64,000 bases of DNA, from positions 790,900 through 854,899 of the forward strand of contig QVRM01000459.1 of NCBI GenBank assembly GCA_003439945.1. The letters are read 5' to 3'. The translations under genes were made by a program, and so were the position numbers. The notes beneath the pieces were generated by a model, which was not told the DNA's origin, did not search any database, and saw only the letters and a program-made list of their open reading frames with translations. This DNA is from Dermanyssus gallinae. Taxonomy: Eukaryota; Arthropoda; Arachnida; Mesostigmata; Dermanyssidae. Positions 11,049-22,389 of this stretch are shown here, piece after piece (position 1 is the first letter of the stretch; every line of letters begins with the position of its first letter).

Positions 11049-12800
11049 TTAAAGACGTCGAGCGTTCTTACCTCCGTCGCTGCCTCCGTGAATTTGCGTC
11101 GCCACTCCCAAGAAATGGTTAAGTGGCTCCGTCAATGGCATACGTAGCCTAAGCCGAAGCATCTCCACCATCGGCGCACAGTCCGACAATACATACACGA
11201 AACGGCTTCTTGCCTTGATTGAAAGGCAGAGTACTTGCTTCATGTACAGTGTGAAGCATTTTACAAGCAAATTAAAATTAGCTTGAGATAGGTGTTGCCA
11301 CACTCTGTCAAAACTATACGCCAACTTTGGCAGAGACTTTAACATAAACAAGCGCACTGTCGTACCGACGGACAGTCGCCGCACATCTCCGACCTCTCCG
11401 TAGAGAGCTGCCAGTGCCGAGTTAACACTGTTCTCGATGTGTGTAGTGAACGATGTTCCCCTGCAGTGAATCCGGAGACCCAAGTATGGGAAAGAGTTTA
11501 CAAACTCCAATGGCTTCCCGCAGCAACGAATAACGTCGTTTGCCCACCGCGACGAAACTTAATCGCCTTGGTTTTGTGTGAGTTTATTTCCAGCCCTTTT
11601 TTTATGAGATACGCCTCTACCATGGCGGTAAAGCGCGGGATGGCACCAATGTTACGATGAGCAACAACGATGTCATCAGCATACACCACTACCACGGCAT
11701 GTTGGAACTCTTGACGCACGTATTGAACAAGATCGGCCAGAAGCAGCGTGAACGAGATGCAGTTTAGTGGGTCCCCCTGAGGAGTACCAACATTCTGCGT
11801 TAGCTCAAGCACGCCGCTCCTTCCCTCGACCAACAGTGTATCGTCGTCGAAAAAACTAGAAACTGCTCGCAGAAGAGCTCCACCTATGCCAATCTGTCTA
11901 AAACAATCGGTCATAAGATGTCGCGGAGTCTTGTCAAAGGTCTTGACGCAGTCAATGAAAATAGCATACAGGCCTCCTGGACGAGACACTGCCCGTCGGA
12001 TTGCAAAACGTGGATCGCGTCGCGGGTCCCCATGCCTTTCCTAAGTCCGAACTGTTCGGAACGCAGAGCATGCTTTGTTACATTAGCAATCCTATCAAAA
12101 TATTTCACAAAATATTTTCTTGAACGTTCGCTCCGACGCCACTATCCGGTACAGATTTGGGTCACTTCTATCGTCGCCGTGTTTACCCTTGAGTAACAGA
12201 GAAAGCCTAGCAATATGCCAAACTCTGGGCATTCGCCCTTCCTCCATAACTCTATTAAAAAAGTCACAGAGGATCCCCTTTAAGAGCGGCTCTATGTTTG
12301 TAGTAGACCCGATCTGGCCCAACTCGGCATACTTCTTCTTCCTCAAAGGGAAAATTAATTGTGTGCTGTTCAAGTGTAAGTGGATACTCAACCTCTGCGG
12401 CCGAGTTTTTTTACGTAAGGGTTGAATAGCAGATTCGTCAAGTGAAGCTCTACCGGCTCGTCACTCAGTGAGTGCCGTACCCCCTTACGAGAGCGGTTTA
12501 TGTGGGGGGCTCCCTTTTTGCTCGTTCAAGTAGACGGGCTTCCTTTCGCCTCGCACGTTCCACCTTATAGTCACGGCATAGCCCTATGTTGGACCTTCTA
12601 CGAGACGCGTAGTCCTGTCTTCGCCTTGCTTGGAGCTGTGGATCTGCTCGGGCTTTTGCTAGTCTCAGCAAGCCGAGTAGTTCTCTATGTCAAAGGTAAC
12701 AAGTCCTTGTGAACCACGGCCGGGATCTCCGCGGCTTGAACTTTTTCCACTTAACTGCTCTCTGCATTACTCCTTCAAGAGATCGACAGCAGACATCTAC
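11049..12800 (-). pseudogene. non-LTR reverse transcriptase relic, T family
   Basis: This is the polymerase part of a non-LTR retrotransposon, read on the minus strand across several frameshifts. In order: the linker between endonuclease and RT (around 12800-12500, with SRPWFTRTC and a run of basic residues), RT block with MEEGRMPRVWHIARLSLLLKG (around 12250), FKKIFCEIF, QFGLRKGMGTRDAI (around 12050), AIFIDCVKTFDKTPR, NVGTPQGDPL, VVVYADDIVV (around 11680, catalytic Asp pair intact), HKTKAIKFRRGGQ, then FPYLGLRI and a thumb/C-terminal region (VWQHLSQANFNLLVKCF). The same KFRRGG and WxHLS...F signatures occur in the relics at 43.7-46.4 and 47.4-48.4 kb, so they are one family. Frameshifted in at least three places and missing the endonuclease, so dead. 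Confidence 0.85.
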
Positions 12801-12809
12801 ATCACTTCC

Positions 12810-13990
12810 GGTATTTATTATACACATATAGCTATTCGGTATATGCGTGTCGATTAAAATGCTTTATACAGTTAGTATTTGACCTCCGGTAGTTTTAGTT
12901 ATGGAAATGCAGAAGAATATCCTAAGTTTCAATATGGCCTAAACTTCATGCGAATGCCGTTTGTACTTATTTTGTGGAAGGGATGTTAGCGATCACATAT
13001 TGCTTTGGTTTTACGCATTACGTATGTATATGCTCTAAAGTATGCATTATTGCAGGCGGCCCTTAGAACCCCAAGAAAATTGTCATGCAAAATTCTGCCA
13101 TTCAATGATTAATATATAATATATCGGAGCTTAGCCAACTTGCTATTTAATTACTTGACGGGCTAGGCGGCTGGGCATTTTTGGTAAATACTTCGCTTTT
13201 AGGATGTGGTGCATCTTCGTAAAGACACTGTATGTTTATACAGGTATTCGAAATGGTCTGATGATACACCGGTAAAGTAGCAGTTCAGACAAGTTTGATC
13301 TGAGCTGATGTTATAAGGATTGAGACAACGTGGTTCCGTTCCCGTGCGTATAGGCCATATATAGGTTAATGTACGTTGTCTTTGTAAGCAGAATAGCGAA
13401 ACGCAATGTAAATCGCAGGTGCTTGTATAACATTGATCGACAGAGCGATGCCGATGATTTGGTATATCGTCGACTACGCTGCGATTTTTTTAAAGTCTAA
13501 TAATTGCAGGTTTAGTTGCGTGAAAGTATGCTTTGTTGCTGCTGCTGCCACGAAAGACTTAATGCGACTACCTCGACCGCAAAGATGTAATCATACCGTC
13601 ATATTATCTTTCAATCTTCTTTGCAGTAGAGATTGTAATGCGGCCGATCGACCACCACAGGCAACCTTCCACGGCGCAAGCAGATGAAATGATGTCTCAT
13701 TTAGATATCAATACAAGTTTGAGAGTGGATAACATCGCACACATGATGACACTCGCATCTCATGGAGCAGTTCATCTGCACCTAATAATCTGCGGCTGCG
13801 TGAAGCGTGCTGATGTGTGAATGCCGCATTGGCTTACTGAACACGAGATTATGGCCCGTTTGAGCATCTGTGCTATTTTTAAAAGAAACAAACAGGGATA
13901 CGCTTTAAAACCGGCTACCAGTAATTAGAAGTTGATTACATTGAACATGTAGAAGGAATGGAAAACTGGCGATTAATAACACTGTAACTT
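12810..13990. other. non-coding stretch
   Basis: Small overlapping frames at 13433-13820 on the plus strand show no family features. Nothing else recognised. Confidence 0.4.
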
Positions 13991-13998
13991 GCACACGA

Positions 13999-14193
13999 TC
14001 ATAGGTGAAACGAGAGGTGTGGTCGGGTTGGAGAGCTGTGGTACTTTATGAGCTTCTGCTGAAGAGACTGATTTGCAATCAAGAACAGTACCGCCAGCAG
14101 GTCCATAGCTCGAAGGAAGTCATCGCCAAAAAACGCCTCTAATTGCGCAATAGAAAATGCGCCGTGCTCTATTATGACGGCCATTAGCCGCAA
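13999..14193 (-). other. possible exon fragment, unrecognised
   Basis: The minus-strand frame contains SIAQLEAFFGDDFLRAMDLL, a helical, protein-like segment. It is preceded by a pyrimidine-rich stretch ending in AG (a plausible splice acceptor, around 14140) and followed by GT (a plausible donor, around 14093). The segment has a faint resemblance to the 'LKFLFGSSATQALDLV' part of SWIM-domain protein ZSWIM7, but too little to name it. It could equally be a chance frame. Confidence 0.18.
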
Positions 14194-14199
14194 CGGAGC

Positions 14200-15210
14200 A
14201 CTCGTTGTAAAAAGCGTTGGACTATACTTAGGAAAATAGATGACCTATTTATCACTGATTACTGAGATACACCATATAAATCTGACATAATTCTGTAAGT
14301 GACCTTTTTTAAAATAAATATTGGCAGCGCATTATTACCGACAATCTTTTGTTGACATATCCTTCAAATTGCTAATATTAGAGAGATGATATATCAAATA
14401 GATCCACTGCACTTTCTTCCGACAAGGAAAATCAAAGCCGAACACTTGCTAGCATTAGAGCATGGAAATATTGCTTCCGAATAGTAATAAATAATATTAG
14501 TCAAACGTTGATCTACTAGAACTGGTAGATCAGCTGCGTATTTAAACTGCCCAAATATTGACCTGGGTTTTATGTTTCAGTCAGCCTGATATAGACTGCA
14601 CCTTTAATACGCTATTAAAGGCAAACTGGTATGCCTGCTAATTAAGGTTTTCTACTAAGTGTGCGTTCTTAAGTGTTTAAAAATGACAAGCGAAATTCGC
14701 CATAAAAGCCAAACAAATACTAAATAACTAATACAATAAATAAAACATATATATATATATATATATATATATCGGTAAACCATGCAAGGCAGCAGTGCCG
14801 TGTTAGATCGATTCTTAATTTCTCTCTCAGTTCTAATTCTCAATTTTAATCAGAAACGTTAATCGTTTTTGCCAATTAGACGTTGTGAATTGCATGTGAT
14901 CTGCAAAATATCCCCTTGTGCAAATTGTCTGGACTAGTGAATGATGAGAAAACCCCAAACGGGGCACTTCGCGGGTTATTTCTAGCGGGACGTAGATAAT
15001 GGCAGCATCCTAAGAGTTCACAGCAGCCCGGCTTGACATACAACGCAGTTGAGGAGGTCACACTTCGGTACAGTTCGATGCGTATTCTTTGCTTGAACTT
15101 CGCCGCGTTCTGTCTTTTTTTTTTCTCTCGCCCGATTTGGTTGGATCTCTCGAACTTAGTGTGCATGCATAGACATTCTAATGCGTGCTGTGCATACACA
15201 AATATGACTC
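14200..15210. other. non-coding stretch with (TA)n
   Basis: It contains a (TA)n tract at 14747-14772. Otherwise nothing recognised. Frames at 14876-15238 occur on both strands and carry no motif. Confidence 0.4.
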
Positions 15211-15214
15211 CAAC

Positions 15215-15409
15215 TTTTTCGGGCTGACCCTCAACCAATATACAACATTCACGGGACTGCTTTCACATTGCTTTGTAGAACGGATCTCATAATACAAATG
15301 TGCAACGGTGAGGATTGAACCCGCGCACCTATGCCCCCATCACCCATCATTAGAACCTTGTGATCGCGAGACGCACGCGAATGCACCCATCACGCCAGTG
15401 GGCTTGTCA
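15215..15409 (-). mobile_element. tRNA-derived SINE, type B, copy 1
   Basis: Minus orientation. Its tRNA-like head is at the right end (minus strand GGGCTTCACTGGCGTGATGGGTGCA-like region around 15409-15385, degenerate), the B box GGGTTCAATCC is at 15322-15312, and the body ends with the GGGTCAGCCCGAAAA type tail at 15215. It aligns with copies at 16348-16522, 34868-35035 and 35089-35256. Confidence 0.82.
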
Positions 15410-15965
15410 CCCAGACATATGCCTTACGCCCGGCATAGCCAACCTGTTGTTTTCTCGGGCCAACACTGACAGTAATCCTGAATCGCATATTCGCATTCGC
15501 TGATCATTTCCGTAGAACGGCGATGCTGATTCAACAAATCGCATGGTTGAAGTTTCTCGCCACCGAGCGCTGGCGGACCGAATATCGCGACAAAGCCTAC
15601 GACAATGCGACCGACCACGTTTGCTTAGATCAAATCGGGACTGCGGCAAATCAATCGACGGTCAATTTAGTGGCCAGCTCGGTCTTGTCAATCCGTCACG
15701 TCGCTGCGAGTTGTCGACCGGAAATGTTGCCCCGGTGCGCATTCACGTGGGGATCGTCTTCAACGTTGCCTCGTTACCCCCCCCCCCCCACTTTCTTTCC
15801 ACTTTTCCCCACTCTCCTCGCTCATAAAGAAACACACATACAAAAATACATTTCCCCAACCAGTCAAACTCTCCCTCAACTGCACTACCCAAAGCCTCAG
15901 CGTTCGCAACGTAAAATGCTCACCGCACTAAATGCGCACAGACGCTCACTCATTCACTGACCGCA
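15410..15965. other. mixed-composition stretch with a C run
   Basis: More G/C rich than its surroundings. Long open frames exist on both strands (plus 15523-15960, minus 15407-15649), but they overlap and carry no recognisable domain. It contains a C run at about 15779-15789. Unresolved. Confidence 0.3.
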
Positions 15966-16054
15966 CACCGAGCCACTCTCTCTCATTCACTGAAAGTTTA
16001 CGATAGTCAAACATCCAACCGGAGAAACAAAAAACAAACAGACAAGCAATCAGG

Positions 16055-16081
16055 CAGGCAGGCAGGTAGGTAGATAGATAG
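16055..16081. repeat. tetranucleotide microsatellite
   Basis: CAGG units grade into TAGG and then TAGA units (CAGGCAGGCAGGTAGGTAGA). Confidence 0.9.
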
Positions 16082-16332
16082 GCTAACGACGGCCACCCAC
16101 GGATTTTCAGTGACGACATCATTCGCCCCCTGGCTACCGCATGCTAATCAACTAATTAACTAACTAACGTAATGTGACCTTAACAGGCCGACATCCTACA
16201 ACATGTCCGTCCATGCCACGCTGGTTGCAATGTGGGCTCGTGTCGCAGCAGAATAACGACTGACTATGTACCTTAACTTACTTGCGAGTAGAGCTGCTTC
16301 GAATATAGTCCAACTACTACTACTAGAGCGAA

Positions 16333-16347
16333 TACCCTTCCACGAGT
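16333..16347 (+). repeat. target-site duplication, left copy of SINE B2
   Basis: TACCCTTCCACGAGT, identical to 16523-16537. Confidence 0.95.
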
Positions 16348-16522
16348 GTCGAGCCCGATGGCAGGTGCATTAGTCTGCGCCTCGCAACCGAAGGAGACAC
16401 ATGAATGCGCGGGTTCAAGCTCTACCGTTGCACCATTGTATTTATGGGGGTCCGTCTGTTAAGCAATGCGAAAAGCAGTCCCATGGACGTTAAATCGTGG
16501 CTGAGAGTCAGCCCGAAAACTT
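16348..16522 (+). mobile_element. tRNA-derived SINE, type B, copy 2, with target-site duplication
   Basis: Plus orientation: GAGCCCGATGGCAGGTGCAT head (A-box-like TGGCAGGTGCA near 16359), B box GGGTTCAAGCT at 16411-16421, body with GGTCCGTCTGTTAAGCAATG, and tail GAGTCAGCCCGAAAAC. It is flanked by identical 15-bp sequences TACCCTTCCACGAGT at 16333-16347 and 16523-16537. That is direct evidence of retroposition and fixes both ends exactly. Confidence 0.93.
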
Positions 16523-16537
16523 TACCCTTCCACGAGT
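16523..16537 (+). repeat. target-site duplication, right copy of SINE B2
   Basis: TACCCTTCCACGAGT, identical to 16333-16347. Confidence 0.95.
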
Positions 16538-16680
16538 AAATTTGATCCTCTTTCCTGTGCGGTCATTCCACCCTGTTATCCCGTTAAAACAAATTTCAGA
16601 ACTCGGATCAACTATGTAGTTGTAGATGATGAGCTTGTAGATATATAATATTATTAAGGTAACAATTGACCCTTTATTGC

Positions 16681-16738
16681 CGTAAAATTGCTATTGATTT
16701 TAATTCCTTTAGGTACTACGAGCAATAGCAATTTTACG
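16681..16738. repeat. 16-bp perfect inverted repeat
   Basis: CGTAAAATTGCTATTG at 16681-16696 and its reverse complement at 16723-16738, with a 26-nt spacer. It is a potential hairpin with no known association. Confidence 0.85.
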
Positions 16739-16739
16739 A

Positions 16740-17778
16740 AATTCGTTATGTACTGTCAATGTAGTACTTATTGTATGACTTTTTTGCCCAGTGAGGCAGT
16801 CACTGAAGTCTTCAAATTGTATGTAGTAATTATATGACATCTTGAAGCGCGTCTATCTTGCGAAAGCACTGTAAACATTCATCCATGATGCCATCATTAA
16901 GATTCGTTGGCTATGTTTGAAAGTAGTCTACTTAGACACCTGCATTGGCAATGTACGGGTCTAGCCTAGACGGGTCATATATCAGGAAGGTGTCGCGCTG
17001 TAAGCGAAGCTAATGTACGAAAAGTGCGTCTAATATCACGCACACGGTTAGAAACGATGATGGACAGGCAATTAGCCAACATTCACTTCAATGATGCTCT
17101 GTGCTGACGTGTCGTCGCTGCGTTCAATAAGATGACGTATTGGCAACCCGTGCCTCGCCTGTCATAGATGCGCAAGTAGATGGCGACCCGTCAGTGTTGA
17201 TGGATGAGATAGGAGGTCACACTACGATGATTACCGATATTAGAGAGCTCGGACAACGTTGACTACTGACATGGAGTGCGGGCGATGGTTGGTCAAATTC
17301 AACATGACGGCGGTATCACTGTCAGATACAAACGACATTTGCTGATACGTCAATCAACTAAAAGAAACAACATTTAGTTGAACACTTTACATGGTGATAC
17401 CATCTGATCCCAGCAAGCGTGTAACCTCAATTAGTACCTCGCATTACCTGAGGTACGTTGCCAAACATTGGATGTAGCTCTCCACATCGCTTTGTCATTT
17501 GCCCATTGAGAAAAGCTACGAAGGAAAGCTAAGAGGTTTTTCTGCAAGCGCTCTTGAAAAGACACCTTCAGGAAGACCTCTGAGTTCTAAACCTCTAATT
17601 GAAAATTTTAAATTATATTTCGTAGTACTAATAGTACTTGTTTGCAATGTTTACGATGCTATCAGACATGCATAAACATATGTCTGGCCTTTATTTATTA
17701 TCAAACACTTTTGACTATGACTTAAGCGTCTGTCTCCGTTAGACTTATAAATGCCACTTATATAAATACAACCGGTAT
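16740..17778. other. non-coding stretch
   Basis: No coding or TE signature recognised. Confidence 0.45.
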
Positions 17779-17859
17779 TTGAACCCCTCTTTTGTAAAAA
17801 GTCTTTACAAATATTTATGTAGGTATTTACTTAATAAAAATAGTATTCGGAACATCAGT

Positions 17860-19635
17860 TGTTCTACGAGATCGCACGGAGTAACTGCGGTGGAGGGAAG
17901 GAACTCCTCAATAATATTATTAATATTGCTCACACAGCTCGTACCTTTCTCGAACACAACGAAAAATGCTGCCTTCTAAAATTAGATTTTAAAAATTCGT
18001 TTAACTTAAACAAACGAGGACACCTCTTGACAGAGGTTTCCAAGCAGGCCCGGCCCTATATCCAATGATGCACCAGGCATATAGTGAACCGACTCCCCTA
18101 ATGTTTGGTGAGGTTAAAATTAGGTCATCTGTCGGTTATCAGCAGGGAGACGTAGCGGCTCCTCTTGCATTTAGCCTGCTTCTGCATCAGTACGTCAAGC
18201 AGGTGACATCCAAGGTCCCTTTGTTTTACCTCGACGATGGGACCCTTCTGGACAACGATCTTTCGGTGTTACTCAGAGACATGCAGGATCTTAGAGCGTT
18301 CGAGCAATGGAGCGGGCTGCAGCTTAACCGATCTAAATGCGAGCTATTTCTACAGTGTTTCGAAGACGAAGAGATACAGCAGGTGATCGCTGAATTCAAC
18401 AGCAACCTCCCGGGCATCCTTGTAAAGGATCGATGTGAACTGGACCTGCTGGGTACGGCACTGTTTCCCGACATGATCGGTCCGGTACTGGCCGAGATGG
18501 TAGAACAACTTTTCCGGCTTTACCAGAGGCTGGGCCATCTCGGTAGACATCAGGCATACTTTCTGCTCCGGCAGGCAATGGGAGTGCAAAAGGTCCTGTA
18601 TGCCCTACGGAGATCACCTGCCTTCCTTCTACCGTCAGAAACTTTGAACCTCGACGACCAGGTGAGCAGAGTCTTGGAAACATCCTTGACCTGACGCTTG
18701 ATGATAAGGCATGGACGCAGGCAAGCCTACAGGTCCGGCTGGGTGGAATGGGCATTCGTTCGGCCACAGACCTTGCCTTACCCGCTTTACTTGTATCGTC
18801 GCACAGCTGCGCCTCTGCAGTGGCCGCTACTACCGGCGGACTCATCAGCCACTAACAAGACTCCGTTCGGATCTGGGATGCGCGTCAGTTTGGCCGTCCT
18901 TCTGAGGAACAGGTCACTATGCAGAAAGGGTGGGACCAAATCGCCACTCAAGCTACCCACTCAACTCTCCTGTCGGCCTCCGAGTTAGATGTAGAGGGCA
19001 TTCGACTGAAAGCGGTTTCATCCGACGCCGCTGGAGCGTGGCTCGACGTGTTTCCGTCCGAGCTAATCGGCAGTAAGCTGACCGATGGCCCGTTCCGTGC
19101 CGCCAATGGCCTCAGACTTGGCATTGCCATGTTTGAGAGGGAGGAATGTCCGTGTGGTGGAACGGTGGATGAACGCGGCTTGCACTGGCTTAGTTGCACT
19201 AAGCTGGCCGGGCTTACGCAGAGCCGTCACGATGCCATCAATGCCATCCTCGGGCGCGCTTTCAGGCAAGCCGGCTACCGCGTCACGCTTGAGCCTGGTG
19301 GACTGCAGAGGGACAACAAGTGTCGACCGGATTGCCTTACCAGCCGAGACTGAGACCATATTCGGCCGCTGGCGTGTCAGGCACGTACGCCCTCGGCTAT
19401 CGTGCTCTAGCCAAGGCGGGCGTCGGTCACACCAACGGCGCCAATACGCGCAACTTCTTAAGGACCGCGTTGAAATGGCATTCGGCCTCGAGTTATCTGG
19501 CGATTGGGGCAAGGATGCATTCAAACTGACAAAAGAGCTTGAAAAGAAGATATTCGAGGCCACAGCGGAGCCAAGATCGACCGCGTTTCTTCGACAGAGA
19601 GTGTCATTAGAATAACAGAGAGGCAACGCTAAGAT
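17860..19635 (+). pseudogene. LDDG-type non-LTR retroelement relic with CCHC and restriction-like endonuclease end
   Basis: A frameshifted polyprotein. RT part: CCLLKLDFKNSFNLNKRG (first catalytic Asp block, around 17970), then in the next frame MMHQAYSEPTPLMFGE, SSVGYQQGDVAAPLAFSLLL and VPLFYLDDGTLLDNDL. The usual YADD is LDDG here, at about 18230. Then LQLNRSKCEL, a thumb region and CDS decay near 18694. In the next frames: GAWLDVFPSELIGSKL, CPCGGTVDERGLHWLSC (CCHC-like, around 19150-19197), RHDAINAILGRAF, LEP and RPD (around 19327). It ends LSGDWGKDAFKLTKEL...ARSTAFLRQRVSLE-like sequence to 19615. The CCHC followed by R-x-H, EP and RPD resembles the layout of the R2/NeSL-type restriction-like endonuclease. 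At least four frame disruptions. N-terminal domains are not visible upstream. Confidence 0.82.
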
Positions 19636-19785
19636 GATGATGTTGAGTGGTCACCGACACTCAAGCAATAAGAATAATATATGCAATATTGTAGATGTTA
19701 TATAAGTAATATGTTAGTAATTGTAATACATGTACATATTGAAAAAATAAACCCTTGTCCAAAAAATAATTATTATTATTCATTC
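19636..19785 (+). mobile_element. 3' UTR and simple-repeat tail of the LDDG element
   Basis: AT-rich sequence following the relic, with AATAAA at about 19747 and a terminal AATAATTATTATTATT simple repeat. The precise 3' end is not fixed, because no target-site duplication was found. Confidence 0.5.
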
Positions 19786-19789
19786 AGCC

Positions 19790-22140
19790 GCACTAGTCAC
19801 AATAACTTTGTCTATATATGATTTTTGTTTAAGCAAACTATTCTGATGGATAAGCGCTTAAATAGAAAATGCCATACCACTGAAACCGACCTGACACGCA
19901 AATTACTCTAACGTATATTCTTAAGGAAACTGTTTCTTACTGAGGGCTACGTCAGTAAACTGTGTGGCTCGAGATATCACGATATGATGTACTAACCAGC
20001 ACTGAATTAAAAATACATACTCACAGTAGTAATATTGCACAGAACACATGTCAGTACATGGTGAAATAAAATAATAAATGTACTTGTGCCTACGCTACCT
20101 ACGCAACCCAACGCCTGCGCTGCGCTCTAGTGCACCGTCTAGAATAGAGAGGTATTGCCATATGTAGCATCGATTTTTGCGTAAATTGAATTATTTTATC
20201 TTCATTGATTGTGAATCAGGTTGAACATTGCACTGATGCCACAATCATCTGCTGGGGAAAACTCAGATAAGCCTAGTATATATAAGCACGATATGGCCTG
20301 GCCAATAGTAGAAATGGTAAATATTATAGTAGCCCACACACATCGGAGAGATTCCGACCGTACTTGGTTGAAGTGGATTTATAATAGATGGCGAGTTGTC
20401 GTCTCCTACCAGCCAGCGCTAGAAAAACGTGGGTTTGGTTATATTTGATATACTAGATTTAATTCAAATTGAGCAAGAAGTGGGAACAGCAGAATCTCTC
20501 AAAAAGTGGAAAAGTTCTGGGTATATTTATCTTAATCTGCACTGATGATGTAGCTGAGGAACAGCAAGGCAGTCGAATACAGTGTCGAAGTACGATTTTA
20601 GCAGGGAATTTGTTTGCAAGATTGTCATTTTGATTTTGCTAAGACCGACTATGTGTCTATTTACCGGAGCCTTAACAATTCAACTTTTTATGTCCATGGG
20701 TGATACTAGTCTCATTTAACTATAAGTGATTGAACTTAATGTCGTTATGCGATCGGAAGCAAATCAACGTGCAATTGCGCATTTTATTTAAGAGGTAATC
20801 TTGGTGAAAAGAAGTAAGTCCGAGGACTTAAAGCCGAGCTGGAACGAGTTTTCCGGCGATAGCGGACAAACATTTAGCACAACCTTGCGACGAACGTCGG
20901 CTCTTGATGCGTCTATCACTGGGTTTATTAACGGCTGGAACTCAGGACAGGCTTTGACAGAGAAAGCTGGAAATCCACATGCCACGTGCGCCTGTATGGC
21001 AGTCTTCAATCTTCACTCGTCTCAGTCACATTATATATATATATATATATATATATAAATATATATAACGTAGTTTATTCACTCGTTCGTGAATTGAGTT
21101 TCACAACGCTGAAGTTCTCGGTAAATAAAAAAGGTTAAAAAAAATAGTCAAACAACAAAGCAGGAACTTGCTCTCGACAAAATCCAAGAAGTGCTTCGTA
21201 TAATCACAGTGGTTATTAATCGTCACAAGAACTTTAAAACTGCATTTAGTGCGTTTGTTAGCATGCCGTACAATATATGGGGCAACACAGTTGCAATTAT
21301 GCACACAAACGAAGTAGTCCATTAGTACAGCATCTTTACAACTCACAACAACTATAGGTAAACCCATGTGGAAAAATAATACTATTGAAATCAAAGTGTG
21401 TATCCCCGTTTACCCCGTTTATAAAGCACAATAGTTATGATTCCGGATATACCTAGATCACAAGCCTGATTCCGACTGCACAATTACAAGCCACTATTTT
21501 AATTCGCATACAAAGACGTGTTTTGTAGTTAGGCATCTAATGTGTTTGGGAATGCACGTTCAAGTTTCAGGGAGGTGGCATGCAAGTGTGTGCTGACTAG
21601 ACTTCAAGGATACAGAGGGCACTGCAAACGTTTTTGCACGCTTAGTTGATGTTCGCCAGAGGATGGGCACTAGCGGAAATTCGATTTCCGAAGACACGAT
21701 ACCTCGTAAAAAGGTTGTATGCTAAGATTGAAACCGGCAGCGTGTAAGTGTTTCCACCGTGAGTAGGACAAAACGACTGAACAAGTCACGGACTAAATCC
21801 ATTCGAGCCCTAGCAAAAATGACTTTAAGTGCATCAGTCTCTATCACTTTGTTCTGCAGAGAATTCCGTCAAAGCTACCACCCCAGAGAAGGCTGTTATA
21901 GTATAGCATAGCCAAAAACACAACTTTAAACACCAGAAGAAAACTCTGTGTGGGAACCCCAATCAATTTCATTTACGCAGCGCAGACGTTACAGTATAGT
22001 ACTTGAGTGCAATATAATCCAGATGGGGATGCCGCCCCATGCTTTCTTGAAAAACAAGCCCCATGCATCTAGCGGTCTGCGAGAGCTCAATGTTTCGTAT
22101 CTTCATCTTTACTTCATACATCATAAATTAGGTTGTCAGG
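19790..22140. other. non-coding stretch with (TA)n
   Basis: It contains (TA)n at 21032-21057. Frames at 20221-20448, 20788-21058 (both strands) and 21101-21394 have no recognised domain. The 20801-21009 segment has fairly balanced composition and could be an exon, but strand and identity are unclear. Confidence 0.35.
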
Positions 22141-22144
22141 TTTA

Positions 22145-22304
22145 CCGAGCAAGTTGGCTTAGTGGCAACAGCCTTTGCCTTGCATTCGGGAAGCCTGGGT
22201 TCGAGACCCAGACCGGCCACTTCTAAATTGGTTTTCATGGTTCCCAATTTAAACAAGGTGAATGCCGAAGTGGATTAAAAATCGACCATGATCGAAAAAA
22301 AAAA
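22145..22304 (+). mobile_element. tRNA-derived SINE, type A, copy 2
   Basis: CCGAGCAAGTTGGC start, A box TGGCTTAGTGGC (22155-22166), B box GGTTCGAGACC (22198-22208), body CCAATTTAAACAAGG then CCGAAGTGGATTAAA, and a 10-A tail at 22295-22304. It aligns end to end with 9626-9783. Its B box is closer to consensus than that of copy 1. Confidence 0.9.
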
Positions 22305-22389
22305 CGGGGAGCACAGATGTTTCAATAAAAAGACATGGTGCATTACCATCCAACCCCCCCACCCACCAAAGCCAGTAGCCTCGGCGATG

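Noticed and set aside
18226..19626. Minus-strand frames opposite the LDDG relic (149 and 187 codons)
   Set aside because: Antisense shadows of recognisable RT and CCHC coding sequence.
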